Of a stretch of 64,000 nt of DNA, positions 32,038 to 43,113 are shown one piece after another; the first letter of the stretch is position 1; each line of letters starts with the position of its first letter. The notes below the pieces were generated by a model. It was not told the DNA's origin and made no database searches. It was given only the letters and a program-made list of their open reading frames with translations. The translations under genes were made by a program, and so were the position numbers. Origin of the DNA: Rosa chinensis (Eukaryota > Streptophyta > Magnoliopsida > Rosales > Rosaceae); the NCBI RefSeq assembly GCF_002994745.2, contig NC_037091.1, positions 58,017,612 through 58,081,611 on the forward strand, written 5' to 3'.

Positions 32038-35000
32038 ATGTTTCCCGGAGAGCTCGAATGCCTCGTGGATAGTGCTACTACACATACCATCCTTCGAAAC
32101 AGGCAGCTATTCCTATGGATGGCGCCTACTCGATCTTCTGTGACTACGATGGCTGGACCATCTCAATTGATTCATGGTCGAGGACCAGCTCAATTTATGT
32201 TGCCTAATGGCACTACCTTGAATGTCACCGAAGCTCTTTATGCTCCTAGGGCAGGAAGAACCCTATTGAGCTTCAAAGATATAAGAGCCAATGGTTTTCA
32301 TGTGGAAACACATTGTGAGAATGGACAAGAGTTCCTTTGCATCACCTCTAATGACTACGGACATAAACGAGTATTAGAGAAACTTATGTGTCGCTCTAGT
32401 GGGTTGTATGCAACCACTATTCGAGTCATTGAATCCAACCATGTCATGAGAGATGATTTATGGGATTCCGACACGTATAGGCTTTGGCACGACCGTTTGG
32501 GACACCCAGGTCGTGACATGATGATCCGTATATTAAAGACTTCACACGGACATCCCTTTTTCAGAACGAAAAGAAGTAAAACTCGGTTTTTGGACACCGA
32601 AGGAGCCCCTGCGCCTCACGGCGCCGTTCACCCCCAAATCCTGCCATCCTTGGCCGGCGCCGCCTTCCCCCTGCGGCCTCAGGGTGGCATTGACGCCACC
32701 AAGGGTCCTTTGTCTCCAACTTTTACTTCTAAAGTCACTTGTGACTTTGTGGCTCAACCAAAATCCTCATTGGTTGTTTCTAAAGCCCATCATTCGTTCT
32801 GCAAAGCCTGCTCTTTAGCAAAGTTAGGATCAAGACCATCCTATGCAAAGGACACCAAGGAAAATATACCATTCTTGCAAAGAATTCAAGGTGATATTTG
32901 TGGACCTATTCAACCACCATGCGGACCATTTAGATATTTTATGGTGTTGGTTGATGCATCGACACGCTGGTCACATGTCATGCTATTGTCCACAAGGAAC
33001 GCTGCATTTGCTAAACTCCTAGCACAAATAATTAAGTTACGGGCTCACCACCCTGATCATCCCATTAAGTCTATAAGATTAGACAATGCTGGGGAGTTTA
33101 CATCAAAGACTTTTGATGATTATTGCATGTCCATTGGGATTGATGTTGAACATCCTGTTCCTCATGTTCATACCCAAAATGGTCTCGCAGAAGCCACCAT
33201 TAAACGACTTCAAATGGTTGCTCGAGCATTGGTGATGCGCACCAATCTCCCTATTTCTGCTTGGGGCTATGCAATATTGCATGCAGCCGTGCTTATTCGT
33301 CTGAGGCCCACTGCCACTCAACCCTTCTCTGCATCCCAGATGGTTACTGGGTATGAGCCTGATGTCTCACACTTACGCATATTTGGGTGTGCAGTCTATG
33401 TGCCTATTGCGCCGCCACAGCGCACCAAAATGGGTCCTCAAAGACGATTAGGCCTTTATGTTGGATATGATTCTCCAACGATTATCCGCTACATAGAACC
33501 CTTGACAGGCGATCTCTTTACCGCTAGATTTGCGGATTGTCACTTCGATGAGACAGTCTTCCCATCGTTAGGGGGAGATAAGAACATCAATGTTCAACAG
33601 GAACGACCGGAATTGTCGTGGTCTGTCCCCACTCTGTCTCATCTTGATCCCCGAACCGCACAGTCTGAAATTGAAGTGCGGAGAATTCTCGATCTTCAGA
33701 ACGTAGCAGAATCGATGCCTGATGCGTTTTCTGATATCGCTAAAGTGACGAGATCACACATACCTGCTGCAAACGTGCCTGCAAGGATTGATGTCCCTAA
33801 AACTAGAGGACATGACGCTAACTCAAGAGGATTTGAGCATGGCGCCAACGTCCCCTCTCACAGTGATGGTGACGTTGTGGCTAGGCCCATGGCTCCTGCC
33901 AGGAAGCGCGGGAGGCCTATAGGTTCGATGGATTCTCGCCCAAGAAAGAAAGCGAGTTTGGCACAGAATAATCCATTAATCATCGATATAAATAATCCAT
34001 CTCATGAGAATATTCCGGATTATGGTTATGTCCAAGAGACATCATTGGGGGACGCTCCAATGTCAGAACCAACTCCAGAGAATAGAGAGATCTCCATAAA
34101 TTACACTAGTGTACATGAGATGATGGATAGAAATTCTATGGCGATTGATGATGCATTTGCATATCATATTGCAAAAGGAATTATAGAATATGATGATATC
34201 GAACCTCGCTCTGTTGAAGAATGTCAACGAAGAGCAGATTGGCCTAAATGGAAAGATGCGATCCAGGTTGAATTGGATTCACTAACAAAGAGACAGGTAT
34301 TTGGGCCTGTAACGCAGACACCCCCAAGTGTAAAGCCTGTTGGCCATAAATGGGTCTTTGTTAGAAAGCGTAATGAGAAAAATGAGGTGGTAAGATATAA
34401 AGCCCGCCTTGTGGCGCAAGGTTTCTCACAACGCCCTGGAATTGACTACGAAGAGACATATTCTCCCGTAATGGACGTTATAACGTTCCGCTACCTTGTC
34501 AGTTTGGTAGTTTCCGAAAAACTTGACATGCAGCTTATGGATGTGGTTACAGCATATCTCTATGGGGATCTAGATTCAGAGATATATATGAAGGTTCCAG
34601 ATGGACTTCAACTACCCAAATCAAGTGGCTCTAAACCACGGAGCGCGTTTTCAATAAGATTAAAACGCTCACTATATGGATTAAAACAATCTGGACGGAT
34701 GTGGTATAACCGTCTAAGTGACTACTTGATTGGGAAGGGATATATTAACAATGAAATATGCCCATGCGTGTTCATTAAAAGAACAAGTTCCGGATTTGCA
34801 ATCGTAGCAGTTTATGTCGATGACATGAACCTAATTGGAACTCTAGATGAGTTGAAGGAAACTGCTAAATACTTGAAATCCGAATTTGAGATGAAAGATC
34901 TTGGGAAAACACGGTTTTGTCTCGGTTTAGAACTCGAGCACCGTAGTGATGGGATTTTGATCCATCAGTCTGCATATACTCAGAAAATTCTAAGGCGCTT

Positions 35001-35964
35001 TAATGAAGATAAAGCAAAGCCTGCGAGTACTCCCATGATCGGCCGTAGTCTTGAGCCCGGAAAAGATCCGTTTCGTCCAAGGGATGAGGACGAAGAACCC
35101 CTAGAGGCCGAAGTGCCCTATTTGAGTGCAATAGGCGCATTATTGTACTTAGCTCAATGCACAAGACCGGATATCTCATTCGCAGTGAACTTGTTAGCTC
35201 GACATAGCTCTGCGCCAACTCGCCGCCATTGGATTGGTATAAAGACAATCTTTCGATACCTAAGAGGTACGATTGATATGGGCTTATTCTATCCCTACAG
35301 AGAGAAAAGGAATGACGGAAATTTGGGATTGGACCCCAAAAGGCAAAACGCCCCCGTCCATGGAATGGCCGCCGGCCATGTTGCCGCCGCCGGCGCCGCC
35401 ACCGCTCATGGTGGCCGGCGTTCTCCTATCTCCCTCCATCAAAACGACAATGATGTCTTGATGGGTTTTGCTGATGCAGGGTACCTCTCTGACCCTCACA
35501 AAGGTCGCTCCCAAACTGGTTATGTCTTTACCATGGGAAGCACTGCTATATCTTGGAGGTCTACAAAACAGACCCTTGTTGCTACTTCCTCAAATCATGC
35601 AGAGATTATTGCTCTACATGAAGCTGTACGTGAATGTGTATGGCTAAGGTCTGTAATTCGACACATTCAAGGAAGTTGTGGTTTGAAGTCTACCACAGAT
35701 GAACCTACATGCATTTATGAGGATAATGCAGCTTGTATTGAACAAATGAAGTTAGGTTTCATCAAGGGTGACAACACCAAGCATATATCGCCTAAGTTCT
35801 TTTATAATCAGCAACAACAATCACTTCTAAAGATTGAAGTGAATCAAATCCGATCAGAGGATAATGTAGCGGACTTATTCACTAAGTCGTTACCTAAATC
35901 CACCTTCGAGAAACATGTGAAGAGCATCGGATTGAGAAAGTTATCCGAACTCCCACGATTGTAG
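32038..35964 (+). CDS. pol: Copia pol polyprotein, intact (1308 aa)
   Basis: Protease, integrase, reverse transcriptase and RNase H in Copia order. Protease active site LVDSATTHT at residues 9-17 (D11). GAG-pre-integrase LWHDRLGHPGRD near 148-160. The integrase zinc-binding cysteines appear at CKACSLAKLG near 255; catalytic DDE at about D285 (GDICGP), D348 (LDNAGEF) and E384 (GLAEATIKR). RT blocks include ARLVAQGFSQRPGIDYEETY and YVDD near 925. RNase H has FADAGYLSDPHKGRSQTGY near 1143 and SSNHAEIIAL later. Two unusual GC-rich linkers are inserted: about residues 184-225 inside the integrase zinc region, and about 1099-1142 just before RNase H. No stops or frameshifts were seen, so it may be active. 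Confidence 0.96.
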   Translation: MFPGELECLVDSATTHTILRNRQLFLWMAPTRSSVTTMAGPSQLIHGRGPAQFMLPNGTTLNVTEALYAPRAGRTLLSFKDIRANGFHVETHCENGQEFLCITSNDYGHKRVLEKLMCRSSGLYATTIRVIESNHVMRDDLWDSDTYRLWHDRLGHPGRDMMIRILKTSHGHPFFRTKRSKTRFLDTEGAPAPHGAVHPQILPSLAGAAFPLRPQGGIDATKGPLSPTFTSKVTCDFVAQPKSSLVVSKAHHSFCKACSLAKLGSRPSYAKDTKENIPFLQRIQGDICGPIQPPCGPFRYFMVLVDASTRWSHVMLLSTRNAAFAKLLAQIIKLRAHHPDHPIKSIRLDNAGEFTSKTFDDYCMSIGIDVEHPVPHVHTQNGLAEATIKRLQMVARALVMRTNLPISAWGYAILHAAVLIRLRPTATQPFSASQMVTGYEPDVSHLRIFGCAVYVPIAPPQRTKMGPQRRLGLYVGYDSPTIIRYIEPLTGDLFTARFADCHFDETVFPSLGGDKNINVQQERPELSWSVPTLSHLDPRTAQSEIEVRRILDLQNVAESMPDAFSDIAKVTRSHIPAANVPARIDVPKTRGHDANSRGFEHGANVPSHSDGDVVARPMAPARKRGRPIGSMDSRPRKKASLAQNNPLIIDINNPSHENIPDYGYVQETSLGDAPMSEPTPENREISINYTSVHEMMDRNSMAIDDAFAYHIAKGIIEYDDIEPRSVEECQRRADWPKWKDAIQVELDSLTKRQVFGPVTQTPPSVKPVGHKWVFVRKRNEKNEVVRYKARLVAQGFSQRPGIDYEETYSPVMDVITFRYLVSLVVSEKLDMQLMDVVTAYLYGDLDSEIYMKVPDGLQLPKSSGSKPRSAFSIRLKRSLYGLKQSGRMWYNRLSDYLIGKGYINNEICPCVFIKRTSSGFAIVAVYVDDMNLIGTLDELKETAKYLKSEFEMKDLGKTRFCLGLELEHRSDGILIHQSAYTQKILRRFNEDKAKPASTPMIGRSLEPGKDPFRPRDEDEEPLEAEVPYLSAIGALLYLAQCTRPDISFAVNLLARHSSAPTRRHWIGIKTIFRYLRGTIDMGLFYPYREKRNDGNLGLDPKRQNAPVHGMAAGHVAAAGAATAHGGRRSPISLHQNDNDVLMGFADAGYLSDPHKGRSQTGYVFTMGSTAISWRSTKQTLVATSSNHAEIIALHEAVRECVWLRSVIRHIQGSCGLKSTTDEPTCIYEDNAACIEQMKLGFIKGDNTKHISPKFFYNQQQQSLLKIEVNQIRSEDNVADLFTKSLPKSTFEKHVKSIGLRKLSELPRL

Positions 35965-36162
35965 CAATCAGGGGGAGATATCGACATCAGGGGGAGTTAT
36001 GATGTCTACATGTTCGATCTCGAAGAGTGAAGGGCGTGTTGTGCTCTTTTTGTCCTTCGACCAGGATTATTTTTGTCCCACAGGGTTTTTGTTACCTGGC
36101 AAGGTTTTTAACGAGGCAACGGATGAAGCGTCACCACCAAGTTTGAGCGGCACAAGGGGGAG

Positions 36163-36369
36163 TGTTGAAGGAAAATCAAGTTTAGTGTGCCTTATCAAAC
36201 TAGGAATAGGAATAGGAGAGAAGGTTCTAGATTTCCCAATCCTACACGGATTGGTATTCCTTGTAACATTAGATTATGCACTTTGTAATCCCTATATATA
36301 GGGCTCCTATTCTCTATAATGAAACACACTTCTCTCATCAATCTCTCTCAATACCAATATACTTAAACA
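36163..36369 (+). repeat. 3' LTR of the young Copia element
   Basis: 207 bp, same sequence as the 5' LTR by eye, preceded by the CACAAGGGGGAG tract and followed by the TACTA duplication. Earlier GGGGGAG tracts occur at about 35970-35995. Confidence 0.95.
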
Positions 36370-36598
36370 TACTAGGAATTGTGGAACGGTTCACAACCGT
36401 ACGTCCAGAAAGAGCTTCCGTTTCATGATTGCACATTTTCATCAATATAACGAAAATTTACTGTTAAGAGTAAGTAAATTGAGTAACTACTGTAAAAAAA
36501 GAAGTTCATGCATGCTTTGACTGTAAATTTTAAACCAGATTGCACTTCGATCACTTGGGACATGGTAATATGTATAGACAAAGATGGCTAAAGTTCGA

Positions 36599-38842
36599 TC
36601 AGTGACTTCTTGTCACATCAATGGTGTCTGAATCGTATTCCTCTTCTGTCTTAACAATTCGGCCTTTTCCCAGCTTATGTATATTAGTTGTAGCTTTCCG
36701 AGATGGATATGGAAGTTTCTTCTCAGTTCTGAAGATAACAATGCATGTGATTTGTTATTCCTATGTACAACTTAACATGACACATTTCGATGTGTAAAAT
36801 CATATTTGAGAGCTTTAGAATTATTGTACTTACAGTCGAGAATGCTTCTTCTCTTTGTACCTCATCCGAGAACTTGCTCCGACTTCCAGCTGTCCAGTAT
36901 CCACATCAGGTGAAGTACTCAAGGGTTGCGTATCATGACAATCTGCATTGTTGCTAACGGTGAATATCCTCGACTCAGAGAATGGTAAAGTTGAAAAAGG
37001 TGGTCGAATAGCATGTGGAGAATTCGAATCCATGCTTCCCGAAACGTCTACAACTTTGTTACAGGCACTGGTATCTTTGTCGAAGTCTGCAGGCTGAGTA
37101 AGGTACATGGATGAAGCCTCTGATACATCCTGTCAAAATATTATATAGGAGCAGATGTATATTTAGCACCTGGTTTTCATCTTATATAGTGGAGCTTGAT
37201 TCAATTATAGCAACACTAACATTTCATTCGTAAGAAAGGAAACAGTGGAAGTCCTAATCCATACCACCATTGCTCTTGAATTGCAGTCATCTGATTTATC
37301 GAGGGACATGTCCCTCTCCATGGAGGAATATGAGACATCTTTATCATCAAGCAGCAATCTGGTAGGATCTTGATCACCTCCAAAGAGTTCCTCGAAATTT
37401 CGGAATGTCAAATCAACATCAGGTATGTCAAAATCGTCGTGACAAACAAGCTCTTCACAAACCCCAAGGTCTTGCATATTTTGAGACCACAGCTACAAAA
37501 TCAGGTCAGATGGTAAAACACAATGAAAAATGGTTCTTTAAAAAATGAATTATAGAGGCTGTCCACCCGATAGAACATCTCAAACTTCCAGACTGCCTTT
37601 CCGTTGTCAAACAAGGAGGGGAATACTAGTGTTGTTAAGACTAAAGTGACATGATGAACTAATGCAGATGCATAGCAATTCTTGAAGTCTACGTCAAAAT
37701 TGAATGAGGAATCACTTATGAATGGTTGCAACAAAAGAACCAAAACAATGATTAGAGTTCCTTAATTGAGAAATAGAGTATCGTATTTTATTATTTCACC
37801 TCCATATGGTGAGCACAAATTAAGATATTTCTTCATCTCAGGGAACTTCTAAAGTACAAACAGATTAATCTTAACCGTCATTAATGTAACACAACAAAAG
37901 TCCAGATGAATGACTTGCACTGATATTGATCGAACCTGACTACTTTGAACCGGACTTCTGCACTGCCAAATGGATTCTGTCTGCAATGGAAGTCCAATAG
38001 TTGAATTTGATGGTAAATGTTCTGCTTGATAAAATAGAAATGGCAAAGGATCATCTTTCGGATTCTGAAGCGGACTCTCATTTAGCTGAAAGTTAGTACC
38101 AGTAGTCTCGCAGTGTTGTAAATGCCAATCAAGATTCTCATCAAAGCTGTTCCAAGTATGATGTGCTGAAGAAGATAGGTCACTCTGTGCTGAAGGGCTA
38201 TTCCCCTTGGCTAGCTGCAGCCTTTCCAAGTCAAGTATCTGGTGCAGAATAAAACCAGTCTTCTTATGCTCTTCACCTTTACAATATATCTGCAAAGATA
38301 AACACATCAATTAAAAAGACATGAATATTTCAACAGTGCCAATTCATTCAACTATTTCTGGCTACCTCGTATTGTTTACTGGTCGATCCCATTTCAAACC
38401 GAGCACCACCTGAAAGACATTCAATTTGTGAGCAAGACTGCCCATGAATATCATAGCTTACCACACTCGAGTCACAAGAACCACAAGAGGTGGATAGAGT
38501 CTTGTTATCTATCTCATTTGATTGGAAACCCCACAATGCTGCAAAATCCTTGGCAGACGGGCAATCTGTGTAACTCCTGATAGTGCGTTTGTGATGATGT
38601 TGGGAAGATGACGTGTGCTGGCTCCTGTCACAGGCATTGCACATAAACATTCTGTGATCCAAACACTGAACATAAGCAGGGCGGCCTTGGCAGGATTCGC
38701 ATAAGACAGTGCGCTGATGCCGGTTGAAAACTGTGTTAGCCGAATGGATCTTTGCATCACAAGAGAGGCAAAGATGTGCTGCATCAGCTTTACAGTACAC
38801 TACCGGCCTTAATGCTCTGCAGAACTCACAACATTTCTCCAT
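36599..38842 (-). CDS. BBX27: B-box protein BBX27 (At1g68190 type), full-length copy C with divergent CCT
   Basis: Exons join(38842..38366, 38289..37936, 37492..37265, 37129..36834, 36728..36599), about 494 aa. Starts MEKCCEFC. Both B-boxes have all zinc ligands (C5/C8 onward; C48/C51 onward). The body shows [42 protein letters not shown] and [17 protein letters not shown], which match what I remember of Arabidopsis At1g68190. The CCT region starts normally (RYKEKKHSR) but the second half is degenerate ([20 protein letters not shown]) and the protein continues for about 19 residues. The exon 3 donor could be 3 bases different (37265 or 37268). Role: nuclear B-box regulator; the exact process is unknown. 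Confidence 0.87.
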
Positions 38843-39237
38843 TTTCTCCAAAACTAGTAAACGCTCACAAAGTGAAGCTTCACATTTGCAGTTTCTAAGA
38901 TGAAACACCAATTCTTATTAGTCCTAAAGAAATAAAAGCAAACTACTATAGTAGAATGGCTGAGGTACCCTAACAATTACACACATTTTTTCAAGTTCTA
39001 CATCCAAGATCATATCTGAAGCCCTTCTCTTTTCTTTATGGGTCAGATCCGGAGAAATGATTCAAACATGAAGAAACATTTTTGAACCTATGAATATCAA
39101 AGGTCCTTATTCGATCAACTTCACATGATCAGCGGATATGAAAAACAAGAAACAGAGGCGATCCAAAGTGGGAATTATAATTAAAAAAATTCAAAGCTAT
39201 TATCTTCGAAAAGAAGGAAAAAGAAGGAAGAAAATGT

Positions 39238-39340
39238 ACCCGTGATTTTTTCCCGGGTAAAAATAAGGCTCACAATGAGAGACGCAGAGCACTCATCGTC
39301 TCTTCTCTTGTTGCTTTGATTATCTTCTTCTTCTTCTTGT
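39238..39340 (-). promoter_or_regulatory. likely 5' leader exon and donor of BBX27 copy C
   Basis: Minus-strand sequence CCCGGGAAAAAATCACGG followed by GTACATTTT gives a donor at 39239. It lies about 400 bp upstream of the ATG. A matching leader end is present near 14354, supporting both as paralogous leader exons. Confidence 0.4.
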
Positions 39341-40369
39341 GTGCTGTTTATCATTTTGACACTTTATGGCTCTGACGTGTACATCTGTGAGCTCAACTTT
39401 CCAGCGTGGATTTGAATACGTGGCTCTAGGACTATGCGATCGTCATCCACGTTATCCCATTACAATCTGAGAGTGAGTGAATGAATGCATGTGAAATGTA
39501 TGACCCAAGGTGATCCAAATCCTAAAAGTCCATCCAAATCTAAAGTTCAGATGGATGGGAGTTTGACGGTTGTACTTGTACCCTTGTCGTAGCACAGTAT
39601 AAGTTTAAGTACCACCGATATGATGGTGGTCAGATTCAAATCATTCATGATAATAAACCATTATTTCAGTGTTCTGTATTTGGTTGAAATTATCTGGTCA
39701 AGAAATTCGATGTTAACCTGACTATTGTCAGGAAGTTAAAAGCTGGGTTTTACAGCACTTTTTTGTTATGGAGCAGCGATAGAAGTTCAAGGATAGGAGG
39801 AACAACAGTAGAGGCAAGAATCAACTGTAGAAACACACAAGGAACCAGTCTGTTAATCCGACAAAATCTTGTACAAGGAGTGTTTTTCTTTTCCTCGAGC
39901 AGTCGAGCTATGTCTTTATAGCTTGTACTTGTTCCTGAAAAGAATTCTGAAGAAGTTTCTGAATTTGAACTACAACTATACAATTGGAGAGAAAGCACAA
40001 GCATAGTTGTTGCGCTGATACATCAACAATCAAAAAGGAGCATATGGGAGCATTCACGGGTATCCTTCCCCCTGGAAAACAGTGTCATCGAGTTGCCTTG
40101 GTTGAAGAAACACCTGAATTCAAAGAAGAATGAATAAGAATTCGGATGGAAGTTGAGCAGATAACTTTGAAATGGAATCTATAGCGGAAAACAGCAGAGT
40201 TTGCGACTAAAAACATAAATTTACTGGCAGCAGTGGTAACAATTCGCACAGGACAATGATGTGTATAAATTTAGATACAAACCTAAATGAAATGACTGAA
40301 AGGATATGGCTAGAAGCCTGAATTCAATAAAGGCCGAAAAGTGTTAAGTTGATTACCAAATGATCCTTC
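39341..40369. other. spacer: promoter of BBX27 and 3' flank of the SUMO-like gene
   Basis: No supported gene. A minus-strand ORF of 84 codons (39750-40004) has no recognisable domain. The right half should contain the 3' UTR of the gene ending at 40370. Confidence 0.3.
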
Positions 40370-42215
40370 TCATTCATTACCTTTTTTGTTTGAAGTATCA
40401 TGCACTTCGATCATGTCATCATCCTCCATCCGGAGTGATTCAGGTGTGGCATCTGGACCTATTTTATCTCCATCAAAACTAAAAACCAAACTCTGAATGT
40501 CAATCTTAGCTTTATCTGCATACATTTTGAATAGCCGCTCAAACTTGTCATCCTGTTAAAGTAGAAGAAAATCTTATTAGAATTACAAATTTCTAAACAT
40601 CCAGTAAGCCATATAGCTGAAACCTCAGCACAGAGAACATGGAACAAAGCAACATATAGAAAAGAAAGGGAGGTGAGTCGGCTTTGGGGGAGAGATGAGG
40701 AAGAAAAGAACTAGAAGGTTGTATGTTCAGGGTCAGAAGAGTTGGGTGAAATCTAGCACACAAACTTATCAGATGAATGCAACACAGCTCAGTGATATGA
40801 GCTACATACACATATTCTCCATACTCTGTTGTACAGTCCTTTATGTGGTTTTTCGTACAGTTGTACAAATATATTGAATTGGCACAGAAACCACCTGCTC
40901 TAGACTCTCTAGATGGATTACAACACTCCATGCTCAGTTAGCTTACATAAGCACCGCATACAGTACTTGAAACTGAATGTTATCGAAACCTAAATGATAA
41001 TTTTCAATTTTCTGCAATTAACAAGACTAATAGATTTTTTTTTTGGCAATATCACATGTAATTCTCAGGTTATCAAGTGCATATAATGTTTCTGAACGAC
41101 CATTACATTTCCTACCAGTGAGAAGTAACCATAGATTAATCAATTATAAGAATGGGAATGACTAGACAAATATATATTACATGTTTACTTGTCTGTACAT
41201 TTGTCTGCATAAACATACCATGTATATGCGAAATTGCTTGACTCCATCCTTGTCTTGAATAGATATAACTACTTTGTTCCTTTCAACTTGGGGCTTTGGA
41301 TGTGGCGCTGCCGTAGCATCTGGTGAAGATTGGAGGGAACTAAGAAGTTCTTGTCTCACAGACTCCTCCACAGCTCGGACCACATTTTCAGCCGACTCAG
41401 CTGATGCCAGTTCTTGCTTCTGTAACCTGCATTACGAGATGGCGTTTTCATCGTCAAAATTAGCAACTTAAAACATTGAAACCCAAGGTAAACCAGATCA
41501 AACAACAGGAATAAAGGTTTAATGTTCTGGAGCAACAAAATTATCTAAAACCCAAAACCATGGCCGGATGGCTACATCAAACCAGTTCCCACAGAGGTAA
41601 TCTGACTTCAAATATAAACAATTTACAAAAGCCACATGAATTCTACGGTACTATCATAATCAAAGGCCTTATATATTCCAACTATGTGTCATACAAGCAC
41701 CAGAATCCAATTCACAATTTTTCAGTAAAAAAAAAAAAAAAAAAATCAATTATGAAAATACCTCAACGCCTTTAAGATGGAATCATCACCCAATTTCTTG
41801 GTAACTTTGGGCGGAGGAAGCAACCAGTCCTCGTCGTCATCCTCAATAACTGTAACCTTCACACTGTCATCGACCGTTTCAACCTAAATCCCAATTCATC
41901 GAAAAACATCAACAAATTGAAAATCATATGTAATAAAACCGTAATATCCGATAGTAAATAAGAGCTGCTTACTGCTGGATTCGAAGCCTTCTTCCTCTTC
42001 TTGCTCGGAGGAGAAGCCGACGCCTCGTCGTCTGCAATAGAAACATTGAACGATTCAAAATACTGAACTTGGGAGACAATTCAAGCCTTGATTGAATTCG
42101 AAAAGAGCTCACCGTCGTCGTCGTCGTCGTCGAGGGAGATGACATTGAGAGGCTGCACGCGGCTGTAATCGAAAAGGGGTTCGAGTTCTTCGGTAAAATC
42201 TGCCTGCAAAATCAT
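40370..42215 (-). CDS. Rad60/NFATC2IP-type SUMO-like domain protein (At1g68185 type)
   Basis: Exons join(42215..42113, 42031..41973, 41883..41762, 41426..41219, 40552..40370), about 224 aa. The N-terminal part is acidic (FDYSRVQPLNVISLDDDDDD) with a basic KKRKK patch at the start of the second exon, a likely nuclear signal. A coiled-coil-like region follows (about residues 95-130). The C-terminal beta-grasp fold covers VVISIQDKDGVKQFRIYM, then DDKFERLFKMYADKAKI, LVFSFDGDKI, and ends RMEDDDMIEVHD, the pattern of SUMO-like domains in Rad60/NFATC2IP proteins. No C-terminal diglycine, so it is not a conjugated modifier. Likely binds SUMO-pathway enzymes in genome stability. Start chosen at the in-frame ATG at 42215; a one-codon first exon at about 42295 is an alternative. 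Confidence 0.82.
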
Positions 42216-42855
42216 AGACCAGTTACTGGATGAGAGTATAGGGAGAACGAGAAACAAAACCCTAGTAAAGGAGTAATGAGAGGAAGAAGAAGAACTTCAG
42301 GTGACCATTGTGAAAGTGGGAGAGAGTGCAGCGGTGGTCGTCTTTTCAGTTTCACCTTTTTTGAAGCGTCCCGCCGGAGATTTAAGAGACCGGTACGACT
42401 TACGAGACTTATTATAAAGCAAATCCAAATCCTATTCCTGTTTAATTTTTTTTTTGTTTTTAGATTTGGGACCCATCCGTAGTGGATATAGACGCTCCTG
42501 TAACCCTTGGGGGCTCGATTCCATCTTTCAATAATCTCATTCTGGGACTGCTATTTACTCATTAGTGCAGGTAGGGACGCCTCTCTAACTCTCGGGGCTC
42601 GGTTTCATCTTTGAATAATCGCATTTGAGATTGCTCCACGAGTACTACAATCTCCAGGGACTCTTAGGCTCCAACATGCTCATATTGCGTCACACCGAAA
42701 TATAGTGTCATAAAAAGAAGAATAAAAATGAAATATTGAGTTTGGGCTTGGTCCTGGCTAGACGGTACCCATGTTTTTTTTAATTTTTTTTAAAAAGGGA
42801 ATCAATCAAACTGCCACAAATCTAATTTAAAGGATTGAAACAAGAACCAACTAAT

Positions 42856-43113
42856 AAGTCCGATGGACAGGAAATCACGTGGTGTGGTGTGTTGGTCGAG
42901 CTGCCTAATCTGGAACTCCCAGGTCTAGAGTTCGAATCTCAACTCCATCCCGTGGCCAGCAGATTTGAGGGACCTGGGTTAGTTAAAACACCCAATGGTT
43001 CGTGCGTCTGCGGTGCAGTGATTAGTCTGGCGATGCTGGGATGCACTGCATGGGTGTGTGTGTTAGTTCTATTGACGTCTTCCACTCAAAAAAAAAAAAG
43101 TCCAATGGACAGG
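42856..43113 (+). mobile_element. tRNA-derived SINE, about 226 bp
   Basis: Target duplication AAGTCCGATGGACAGG (42856-42871) and AAGTCCAATGGACAGG (43098-43113), one mismatch. The body has a box A-like TTGGTCGAGCTGCC and a box B-like GAGTTCGAATCTC about 30 bp on, and ends in a 12-A tail. It resembles the SINE at 12467 in layout. Confidence 0.82.

Larger units (their letters stand above)
29516..36369 (+). mobile_element. young, apparently intact Copia LTR retrotransposon
   Basis: 6854 bp with 207-bp LTRs at both ends and a perfect 5-bp target duplication TACTA (29511-29515, 36370-36374). By eye the two LTRs are identical, so insertion is very recent. The element has two long separate ORFs, gag (30546-31658) and pol (32038-35964), both open. 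A primer-binding region (TTATCAGCACGAC) follows the 5' LTR and a purine-rich CACAAGGGGGAG precedes the 3' LTR. Same lineage as 15492-25759. The lineage might be Ivana/Oryco-like, but I am not sure. Confidence 0.96.
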
